Positions 1-5,520 of a DNA stretch of 5,691 nucleotides are shown here, one piece after another. The stretch spans positions 1 through 5,691 of the forward strand of contig CALPUC020000064.1 in assembly GCA_943326655.2 (NCBI GenBank), in the 5' to 3' direction. The first letter of the stretch is position 1. Each line of letters starts with the position of its first letter. This stretch comes from Rhodoluna limnophila. Lineage in GTDB: Bacteria > Actinomycetota > Actinomycetes > Actinomycetales > Microbacteriaceae. Under the pieces are notes generated by a model, which was not told the origin of the DNA, did not search any database, and saw nothing but the letters and a program-made list of their open reading frames with translations. The position numbers and the translations under genes were made by a program.

Positions 1-818
1 TAATCCTGAGTCTGGAGGAAATCGGCATCAACCAAAGTTCCAATCATGGAGGTCTTGGAAGACCCGAGGAAGTTTTGGCTGGCGTTCACGTAGTCGCCGG
101 CGATGGGGATGAACACGAGCAGGGTTCCGGAGATGATGCCCGGCATGCTCAGCGGCAAAGTTACCTTGCGGAAGACTCTGGCTGGGCTGGCGTAGAGATC
201 TGAGCCAGCTTCCAACAGGCGCACGTCGAAGCGCTCGAGCGTAGTGAACAGCGGCAGGGTCATGAACGGAATGAAGTTGTAGGTGAGACCGAAAATCACG
301 GCGGCGTCGGTGCCAAGAAAGTGATCCGATGTATCCATCAGACCTGAGGAGTAAACAAACTGCATGATGGCTCCGCCGTCGGAGAAGATTTGCTTCCAGG
401 CGACGGTGCGAAGTAGGAACGAAATAAAGAAGGGGGCAATCACCAAAACCAGCATCATGCGCTGGAGCATTGGGCGACTGCGAAGCTTGACGCCGATGAA
501 ATAGGCCAGCGGGTAGCTGAAAAGCAGTGCGATTAGAGTGGCGACGGTTGCGTAGTAGAACGAGCGAAGAATCTGCGGCATGTAGTCGGTCATGACGGTG
601 ACATAGTTTTGCCAAGCGAAACCGTATTCGTATTCGCCGATGGCACCGCTGGCAGCTGGAACTTCTAGCGAGGTTACGATGAGCGACATCAGTGGGGTGA
701 AAAAGAACAGACCCAGATAAACCAGACCGGGCATCAAAAGCACCAGGACGATTTTTCCCGATTTAGTGGGTGTCTTGTGTTCTTTTCCCGGAGCCGAACC
801 GAATGCCGCGAAAGCCAT
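1..818 (-). CDS. potB: Polyamine (spermidine/putrescine) ABC transporter permease PotB, 3' end cut by window edge
   Basis: Inner-membrane permease of a polyamine importer, expected to pair with PotC and to be driven by PotA. The frame is open from ATG at 818 to the window edge, giving 272 residues. The family is usually about 280-310 long, so only a short C-terminal piece is missing; the last full codon reads D272 and no stop is seen. A charged cytoplasmic N-terminus is followed by hydrophobic segments at roughly 22-47, 84-106, 119-140, 171-193 and 225-246. The permease EAA loop is at 203-222 (E203, A204, L221-P222 at its end), the site that docks on the ATPase. The stretch 236-247 with GDYVNA is typical of actinobacterial PotB forms. 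It starts 2 bases after the potA stop with no clear Shine-Dalgarno, which suggests translational coupling. An open frame of 195 codons in another register of the same strand is a shadow. Family assignment is firm; the exact polyamine is not. Confidence 0.93.
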   Translation of the reverse strand, partial: MAFAAFGSAPGKEHKTPTKSGKIVLVLLMPGLVYLGLFFFTPLMSLIVTSLEVPAASGAIGEYEYGFAWQNYVTVMTDYMPQILRSFYYATVATLIALLFSYPLAYFIGVKLRSRPMLQRMMLVLVIAPFFISFLLRTVAWKQIFSDGGAIMQFVYSSGLMDTSDHFLGTDAAVIFGLTYNFIPFMTLPLFTTLERFDVRLLEAGSDLYASPARVFRKVTLPLSMPGIISGTLLVFIPIAGDYVNASQNFLGSSKTSMIGTLVDADFLQTQD

Positions 819-820
819 AG

Positions 821-1945
821 CTACTCGTCTTCGTTGCCAACAGGAAGATCTGACAGCCCGAAGGAGTGTTCAACCTTCCAAGAAACCCAAACGTTTTCGC
901 CGAGTTCGATAACCGGGCTGATGCCAACGTTTTGCGCGAACACGGTAACTTCGCCAACGTTAGGAATGTCGATTAGGTACTGGTTGCTAACGCCGGTGAA
1001 ACGGATGTCGGTGATTTCGCCAGGGCCAACCACAACGTGGTCCGAGCCAAGATTTGGCTTGGTGCGGTGGAAGGTGGTTTTTTCTGGGCGAACACCGATG
1101 CAGATCTTGCCGGTCTGCTTTTCGGCGCGATCTTTGGGAACGGTGATTTTGTGACCACCGACTTCAATGCTTAGTGACGATGCGCTGGAATCGGCAATCG
1201 AACCTACAAACAGGTTCGATTGGCCGAGGAACTTGGCAACAAAGGCAGTCTTGGGGCGCTCATAGAGGGCTTCTGGGGCACCAAGCTGCTCGATGTGACC
1301 CTTGTTCATAACCGCGACGGTGTCTGCCATGTCCATGGCTTCTTCCTGGTCGTGAGTTACGTGAAGGAAGGTTAGACCAACTTCCATCTGGATGGCTTTA
1401 AGTTCAACCTGCATCTGGCGACGAAGCTTCAGATCTAGTGCTCCAAGTGGTTCGTCCAGAAGCAGCAGTGCCGGGCGGTTAACCAGTGCGCGAGCTAGGG
1501 CAACACGCTGCTGCTGACCACCTGAGAGCTGCTGTGGTCGGCGTTCGGCCGCGTAGCCGAGTTCAACCAGGTTCAGGGCGTCCATCGCCTTTTTCACTGG
1601 CTCTTCGATTTTGCGCTGGCGCAAACCGAAAGCCACGTTTTCCAAGATGGTCATGTGAGGAAACAGCGCATAGCTCTGGAACACGGTGTTTACCGGACGT
1701 TCGTGAGGCTTGCTGGCGGTTACATCCTTGCCACCGATAAGCACCTGTCCCGCGGTTGGTTCTTCGAGGCCGGCAACAATGCGAAGGGTTGTGGTTTTAC
1801 CGCAGCCCGAAGGGCCTAGAAGAGCAAAGAACTCCCCTGCAGGAATGTGCAGGTCCATGTCTTCGAGCGCGGTGAAACCTGGGAAATCTTTTCGTACGTT
1901 AACTAACTCGAGATCTGCCCCGGAAGGCGTGAAATCAATTGCCAA
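821..1945 (-). CDS. potA: Polyamine ABC transporter ATP-binding protein PotA
   Basis: Cytoplasmic ATPase of the polyamine importer; it hydrolyses ATP to power PotB/PotC. The product has 374 residues, normal for PotA-type subunits. All nucleotide-binding motifs are intact: Walker A GPSGCGKT at 44-51, Q-loop Q90, signature LSGGQQQR at 140-147, Walker B LLLLDEP with D164 and E165, D-loop LGALD at 167-171 and switch histidine H198. After residue 240 comes the regulatory half with a TOBE-type fold; GVRPEK at 284-289 is its usual landmark. The start is TTG at 1945, directly after the potD stop and in the same frame. The first ATG in frame is codon 30, which would remove the first beta strand, so TTG is the only sensible start. 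No clear Shine-Dalgarno precedes it, so ribosomes probably carry over from potD. CysA- or FbpC-like sugar or ion ATPases look similar, but the neighbours settle the polyamine assignment. Confidence 0.95.
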   Translation of the reverse strand: MAIDFTPSGADLELVNVRKDFPGFTALEDMDLHIPAGEFFALLGPSGCGKTTTLRIVAGLEEPTAGQVLIGGKDVTASKPHERPVNTVFQSYALFPHMTILENVAFGLRQRKIEEPVKKAMDALNLVELGYAAERRPQQLSGGQQQRVALARALVNRPALLLLDEPLGALDLKLRRQMQVELKAIQMEVGLTFLHVTHDQEEAMDMADTVAVMNKGHIEQLGAPEALYERPKTAFVAKFLGQSNLFVGSIADSSASSLSIEVGGHKITVPKDRAEKQTGKICIGVRPEKTTFHRTKPNLGSDHVVVGPGEITDIRFTGVSNQYLIDIPNVGEVTVFAQNVGISPVIELGENVWVSWKVEHSFGLSDLPVGNEDE

Positions 1946-3184
1946 TTACACGACACCGTTTGAAGCCTTCGACCAAGCCTTGGAGAACTCGTTGTCTTCC
2001 TTAGGTGTCAATGGGCGGAACTGCTTTAGCTTGGTGGCGAAGATTTCATCCGAAGGGAAGATCAATTCGTTGTTAGCCAACGCTGGGTCCTTCTTGATTA
2101 CGATCTCGCGAGCACCGGCAACCGGGGTTACGTAGTAAACGCCAGCCAAAGCTAGTTCGGCAGCAATCTCAGGCGTGAAGTAGTAGTCGATAGCGGCTTC
2201 AACGTTGGCCTTGTGAGCAGAGCCCATAGGAACCACGAAGTTGTCGCAGGCGAAGGTTGAACCCGAGTCGAGTAGAACCACTCCAAGCTCTTCGCTGCCG
2301 AGCTCTAGGTTGGCACCAACTAGGTCTCCAGCCCAGACGATTCCAGCAACTGCGTCGCCAGACTTGTAGTCGTCTACGTAGGAGTTGCCCTTGATGGAAC
2401 GGATGTGGCCAGAAGAAACCTTCTCGGTGAATAGATCAAGAGCCGCGTAGAACTCTTCCGAGGTGAACTTGGTGATGTCTACGCCAGAGCCCATCATCAA
2501 GATACCAAGGGTGTCGCGCATCTCGGAAAGAACCTCAACGCGGCCGTTTAGTTCTGGAGCCCAAAGGTCTTCAACCGAGGTCGGTGCGTCCTTGCCGGTT
2601 AGCTTCTTGTAGTTTGCCTTGTGGTAACCGATGGCGGCAATGATTCCCTTCCAAGGGAGTGAGTACTTACGACCCTCATCGAATGAACCAAGCTCACCCT
2701 TGAACGCAGGAATCAGGTTGGCGGTCACGTTTGGCATGTTGTCGTAGTTCAGTTCCTGAACATAACCGTTACCAATCAAACGAGCAACCATCCAGTCGGT
2801 TAGACAGAAGGTGTCGGCACCGGTGTCGGTTCCGGTAGCCAGCTGGTTTTTGATCTTGGCGAAGTAGGTGTTGTTGTCGTCAACGTTGATGTTGTAGGTG
2901 ACTTTGATGCCACTCTGCTTTTCAAAAGCCTTTAGCGTCGGGAATGATCCGTCCTCGCCGTCCATGTAGTAAGGCCAGTTATCCCAGGTGAGGACTTTCT
3001 CAGTGGCTGAAAGGTCTTCTGCTGGAGTCAGGGTCTTGGTTCCTCCGCCAGGTGAACAAGCAGCTAGAAACGCTGCCACACCAACGGCGCCGGCACCACC
3101 GATGACTGCACGACGGGTAATTTGAGTAGCCGAGACCTTTTTAAAAGATTCACCGGAGTTTGGACTTTGAACCTGCTCAGACAT
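1946..3184 (-). CDS. potD: Polyamine-binding lipoprotein PotD (periplasmic-type substrate-binding protein)
   Basis: Extracellular solute-binding protein that delivers putrescine or spermidine to the permeases; 412 residues, somewhat longer than Gram-negative PotD/PotF because of its leader. The leader has a twin arginine at R24-R25, a hydrophobic stretch at 26-42 and a lipobox L40-A41-A42-C43, so it is probably a Tat-exported lipoprotein anchored at C43. The mature protein opens with LTWDNWPYYMD (65-75), matching the first-strand aromatic motif of PotD/PotF. WAGD at 284-287 and D314 lie where PotF has its ligand-binding Trp and Asp residues (from memory of the family), which leans towards putrescine. 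The start is ATG at 3184 with a perfect AAAGGAG upstream. First gene of the operon potD-potA-potB, divergent from ald across 185 bases. Residues 7-20 ahead of the twin arginine are low in complexity and polar. Family is certain; ligand is inferred. Confidence 0.94.
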   Translation of the reverse strand: MSEQVQSPNSGESFKKVSATQITRRAVIGGAGAVGVAAFLAACSPGGGTKTLTPAEDLSATEKVLTWDNWPYYMDGEDGSFPTLKAFEKQSGIKVTYNINVDDNNTYFAKIKNQLATGTDTGADTFCLTDWMVARLIGNGYVQELNYDNMPNVTANLIPAFKGELGSFDEGRKYSLPWKGIIAAIGYHKANYKKLTGKDAPTSVEDLWAPELNGRVEVLSEMRDTLGILMMGSGVDITKFTSEEFYAALDLFTEKVSSGHIRSIKGNSYVDDYKSGDAVAGIVWAGDLVGANLELGSEELGVVLLDSGSTFACDNFVVPMGSAHKANVEAAIDYYFTPEIAAELALAGVYYVTPVAGAREIVIKKDPALANNELIFPSDEIFATKLKQFRPLTPKEDNEFSKAWSKASNGVV

Positions 3185-3190
3185 GCTGGG

Positions 3191-3197
3191 CTCCTTT
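3191..3197 (-). promoter_or_regulatory. Ribosome binding site of potD
   Basis: On the minus strand AAAGGAG sits 6 bases before the ATG at 3184. It is the best Shine-Dalgarno in the window and the only strong one in the pot operon; potA and potB have none. This supports potD as the main ribosome entry point, with coupled translation of the genes behind it. Confidence 0.85.
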
Positions 3198-3206
3198 ACA
3201 TCGAAC

Positions 3207-3220
3207 GGACATCACTGTCC
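3207..3220. promoter_or_regulatory. Inverted repeat GGACA-N4-TGTCC in potD leader (possible operator)
   Basis: A perfect 5-bp inverted repeat with a 4-base centre lies about 23 bases upstream of the potD start codon and just downstream of the proposed -10 box. That is a common place for a repressor site. It could also form a small hairpin in the mRNA leader. Half sites share GACA/TGTC with the repeat at 3239-3259. The regulator is unknown; a 5-bp match may be chance. Confidence 0.4.
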
Positions 3221-3231
3221 AAACAACAACC

Positions 3232-3261
3232 AATAAAAGACAAGACTAAACGACTTGTCAT
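3232..3261 (-). promoter_or_regulatory. Candidate potD promoter (-35 ATGACA, -10 TTTATT)
   Basis: On the minus strand ATGACA (3261-3256, 5 of 6 to TTGACA) is followed after 18 bases by TTTATT (3237-3232, 4 of 6 to TATAAT). Transcription would start near 3225 and give a leader of about 40 bases with the GGACA/TGTCC repeat inside it. The -10 match is weak and nothing but position supports it. No comparably good promoter was found for ald on the opposite strand. Confidence 0.3.
3239..3259. promoter_or_regulatory. Inverted repeat GACAAG-N9-CTTGTC between divergent potD and ald
   Basis: A perfect 6-bp inverted repeat with a 9-base spacer, 21 bases overall with half-site centres about 15 bases apart. 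It occupies the spacer of the proposed potD promoter and overlaps its -35 box, a position suited to a dimeric repressor. It lies about 110 bases upstream of ald and could also serve that gene. Which protein binds, if any, cannot be told from sequence. Confidence 0.4.
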
Positions 3262-3361
3262 TTCAAATACTGCCACAAACCTGACCCAGAAAATGCAAAA
3301 AACTTGCAAATGAAACAATCGGGTATCGTTGATAAATGGAACGGCGAAGAAGCCGTGAAAT

Positions 3362-3365
3362 GGAG
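3362..3365 (+). promoter_or_regulatory. Ribosome binding site of ald, decides the start
   Basis: GGAG lies 4 bases before the ATG at 3370, a slightly short but usable spacing. A small hairpin ACGGC(3341-3345)/GCCGT(3352-3356) with loop GAAGAA ends 5 bases before it. The in-frame upstream starts at 3304 (TTG) and 3310 (ATG) have no such site, so 3370 is preferred. Confidence 0.65.
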
Positions 3366-3369
3366 AAAA

Positions 3370-4485
3370 ATGCGTATCTCGGTACCGGCCGAAGTAAAAA
3401 ACAACGAATATCGAGTGGCCATCACCCCGGCCGGAGTTCACGAACTGGTAAGCGCAGGGCATGAGGTCTTCGTTCAGGCAGGCGCAGGCGCAGGATCAAG
3501 CATCAGCGACAGCGAGTATGTTGACGCAGGGGCAAAGATTTTGGCCGACGCCAAGGAAACCTGGGCCGCCGGCGACATGGTGATGAAGGTTAAGGAGCCA
3601 ATCGCTTCTGAATACGGTTTTCTTCGCGAGGGTCTAGTGCTCTTCACCTACCTCCATTTGGCTGCCGATCTAGAACTAACCAAACAGCTGGTCGATAGCA
3701 AGGTAACCGCTATCGCCTACGAAACCGTTCAGCTACCGAGCCGCCAGTTGCCACTGCTTGCTCCGATGAGTGAGGTTGCCGGTCGACTTTCGATTCAGGT
3801 TGGTGCCGAAACTCTAATGCGCCACAACGGCGGAAGCGGAATGCTTCTCGGTGGAGTTCCAGGAACCCGCCCAGCAAAGGTTGTTGTTCTCGGTGGCGGT
3901 GTTGCCGGGACCAACGCTGTGGCCATGGCTGTGGGAGCCGGTGCCGAAGTTACCGTAATGGACACAAATCTAAATCGTCTTCGCGAACTAGACCACCACT
4001 ACGCTGGCCGAGTTCGCACCATCGCCTCAAACGCTTTCGAAATCAAGAGAGCGCTTGCCGATGCTGATTTGGTGATTGGCTCGGTCTTGATTCATGGAGC
4101 CAAGGCACCGAAGTTGGTAACCAACGAGCACGTCAAGGCTATGAAACCCGGCAGCGTTCTGGTTGACATTGCCATCGACCAGGGCGGTTGCTTCGCCGAT
4201 TCGAAGCCAACCACGCACGCCGACCCAACTTACAAAGTTCACAACTCGATCTTTTACTGCGTGGCCAACATGCCTGGTGCCGTGCCTCACACCTCTACCT
4301 ATGCTCTAACCAACGCAACACTTCCTTACGCGCGTTCACTCGCCAACAATGGCTGGAAGAAGGCGCTACAGGCCGATGGTTCACTTGCGCTTGGCCTAAA
4401 CACCCACGACGGCGTGCTGACCAGCGAGCCAGTTGCTGTGGCTCACGGCATGGGCTTCAAGCAGCTTTCCGAGGTGCTTTCCTAG
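3370..4485 (+). CDS. ald: Alanine dehydrogenase (NAD-dependent)
   Basis: Cytoplasmic enzyme interconverting L-alanine + NAD + water and pyruvate + ammonium + NADH (EC 1.4.1.1). The product has 371 residues, the usual length. With ATG at 3370 as residue 1 the key residues fall exactly on the M. tuberculosis Ald numbering as I know it: R15 and K75 (substrate), H96 and D270 (catalysis). The Rossmann loop GGGVAG is at 175-180 and D198 at the end of the next strand marks NAD rather than NADP use. An in-frame extension to ATG 3310 would add 20 residues that the family lacks, so it is taken as leader. The gene diverges from potD and converges on the ATPase gene, overlapping its end by 29 bases; a terminator follows at 4517-4548. 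In actinobacteria ald is often controlled by an Lrp/AsnC-type regulator (AldR), but none is encoded here. Near polyamine genes it may recycle alanine made by a pyruvate-linked putrescine aminotransferase. Confidence 0.97.
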   Translation: MRISVPAEVKNNEYRVAITPAGVHELVSAGHEVFVQAGAGAGSSISDSEYVDAGAKILADAKETWAAGDMVMKVKEPIASEYGFLREGLVLFTYLHLAADLELTKQLVDSKVTAIAYETVQLPSRQLPLLAPMSEVAGRLSIQVGAETLMRHNGGSGMLLGGVPGTRPAKVVVLGGGVAGTNAVAMAVGAGAEVTVMDTNLNRLRELDHHYAGRVRTIASNAFEIKRALADADLVIGSVLIHGAKAPKLVTNEHVKAMKPGSVLVDIAIDQGGCFADSKPTTHADPTYKVHNSIFYCVANMPGAVPHTSTYALTNATLPYARSLANNGWKKALQADGSLALGLNTHDGVLTSEPVAVAHGMGFKQLSEVLS

Positions 4486-5464
4486 CTCCTAGCGGAACTT
4501 GAATCGCAAACGTTTGGCCGTCATGCAACAGCATGGCGGCTTTCGTTTCAGCCGTTGAAGTGCCAATCTTTTCTTTGCCGCCGAGTTGCATGAGCTCAAC
4601 GTCATCGGTTCCGGCCAACGCCAACCGCGAGCGCAGGTTGATCAGAACCTCACGCGGCAACCCAACCAGCGACTGCGTGGTTAGCAGTAGGTGAACTCCG
4701 AGCGATCGACCCTTGGTGGCGCTCTTGGTTATGGCATCCTGCGCCAGGCTCCCACTTCGAATGGCTGCCACGGCCTCATCAACGATTATCAGTAGCCGAG
4801 CTTCACCTAATCCAAGCGCCTCTGAAGCCGTCCAGTTGGAAACGCCTTGCCCCCTCAGAAGTTGCTCTCTTCTGGCTAGTTCATCAATCAATGATTGCCA
4901 GAACTTCTGTTGCCGTTCCGACGTTTCGATATCGGAGGTGGCTAAGGGTATCCACGGCAACTCGGTGAGCACTGCCCCACCTTTGTAATCGGCAACCGCG
5001 AGCGCCACGGATTCGTCGAGGCTGGCAATTACCAGATGGATGAGTTCGCTCTTCCCCGCACCGGTTGGCCCGATAACCAGTAGGTGGCCGGCACCTTCGT
5101 CCAGGTTGAAAAGGCGATCTAAACCGACCAGATATGCGTTGCGTTCGCCGGGATACCAGCCGATGGCTCGAAGGGTTTGGAGCCCATCGAGTTTCGGCGG
5201 CATTGATGCGGTAAACAGCTCAAGGACTCTCTGGTGTTGAGCCTTAGTCCAGAACACCTGACGTTTCGGCAAGCTCTTCTCCCCCAGCCACACCCGATCA
5301 CCGATCAGTCGAAGTTGCCCATCCGGTATCGCAACCTTGCGCTGACTTACCCACCAGGCAACCAAACCAGAAAGCACCGACGCCACCAACATTAGGTAGT
5401 TGCCGGTGCTCACACCATAAAACAGACCGATGGCAACCGACGGTAAAAGTAGTAGCGGGCTCAC
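4457..5464 (-). CDS. Small membrane-anchored FtsK/SpoIIIE-family ATPase, EccC-like, function unknown
   Basis: Predicted membrane ATPase of 335 residues that probably moves DNA or protein; its substrate is unknown. Two hydrophobic segments (about 4-20 and 22-39) are followed by a soluble linker and one FtsK/SpoIIIE motor domain. Motifs: a GLDRLFNLDEGAGHLLVIG lead-in, Walker A GPTGAGKS at 132-139, DYKGG at 159-163, ELARREQLLRGQG around 195-207, Walker B LLIIVDE at 224-230, GRSLGVHLLLTTQ at 252-264, and NLRSRLAL at 276-283. DxKGG and GRSLGVHLLL resemble EccC-type secretion ATPases more than chromosome-segregating FtsK. It lacks the FtsK gamma domain, the four-helix N-terminus and the extra ATPase domains of EccC. 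The start is GTG at 5464, inside an inverted repeat and without a clear Shine-Dalgarno; GTG at 5413 or ATG at 5392 are alternatives that would shorten or remove the first membrane segment. The basic tail ARKAPRKAA is encoded opposite the end of ald. Neighbours do not explain it. Confidence 0.85.
   Translation of the reverse strand: MSPLLLLPSVAIGLFYGVSTGNYLMLVASVLSGLVAWWVSQRKVAIPDGQLRLIGDRVWLGEKSLPKRQVFWTKAQHQRVLELFTASMPPKLDGLQTLRAIGWYPGERNAYLVGLDRLFNLDEGAGHLLVIGPTGAGKSELIHLVIASLDESVALAVADYKGGAVLTELPWIPLATSDIETSERQQKFWQSLIDELARREQLLRGQGVSNWTASEALGLGEARLLIIVDEAVAAIRSGSLAQDAITKSATKGRSLGVHLLLTTQSLVGLPREVLINLRSRLALAGTDDVELMQLGGKEKIGTSTAETKAAMLLHDGQTFAIQVPLGARKAPRKAA
4517..4548 (+). terminator. Intrinsic terminator of ald, inside the ATPase coding region
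   Basis: A 10-bp stem, GCCGTCATGC (4517-4526) with GCATGGCGGC (4531-4540), loop AACA, followed by TTTCGTTT. It begins 31 bases after the ald stop. The one non-Watson-Crick pair (4521 with 4536) is a G-U wobble on the plus-strand RNA but a C-A mismatch on the minus strand, so the hairpin suits ald transcripts. The T tract is interrupted. The same bases encode LLHDGQTF of the ATPase on the other strand. Confidence 0.7.
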
Positions 5465-5506
5465 AAACCGATTCTGGCCAAAACCAGAGGATCTGTGAAC
5501 CCGCTA
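5453..5506 (-). terminator. Long imperfect inverted repeat after patD; probable terminator overlapping the ATPase start
   Basis: Arms 5453-5465 and 5494-5506 match at 12 of 13 positions; the odd pair (5460/5499) is a G-U wobble on minus-strand RNA and a C-A mismatch on plus-strand RNA, so the structure favours minus-strand transcripts. Inside lies a second hairpin, TCTGG (5473-5477) with CCAGA (5484-5488). It begins 14 bases after the dehydrogenase stop, as a terminator should, but is followed only by CTACTTTTACC, a weak U tract. The GTG start of the ATPase gene (5464-5462) is buried in the downstream arm, so it could instead hold back translation of read-through mRNA. Confidence 0.6.
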
Positions 5507-5520
5507 AAACAATCTGTGGA

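Noticed and set aside
28..615. 195-codon minus-strand open frame inside potB
   Set aside because: It is rich in Arg, His and Ser with no family features, and overlaps the potB frame that encodes clear membrane segments and the EAA loop.
3304..3336. ald promoter from TTGCAA (3304-3309) with TATCGT (3324-3329) or GATAAA (3331-3336)
   Set aside because: The spacers are 14 and 21 bases, outside the normal 16-19, so no ald promoter is claimed.
3304..3369. Upstream in-frame starts of ald (TTG 3304, ATG 3310) adding about 20 residues
   Set aside because: No Shine-Dalgarno precedes them, the extra residues are not part of the Ald fold, and active-site numbering fits the 3370 start.
3196..3462. 88-codon minus-strand open frame across the potD/ald intergenic region
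   Set aside because: It overlaps the potD leader and the conserved ald start and shows no protein-like features; it arises from an A/T-rich gap with few stops.
4713..4988. Plus-strand open frames opposite the ATPase gene (also 5040-5240)
   Set aside because: They are antisense shadows of a frame with a complete set of ATPase motifs.
5491..5518. Direct repeat ATCTGTG at 5491-5497 and 5512-5518
   Set aside because: Seven bases only, and the first copy belongs to the inverted repeat; probably chance.
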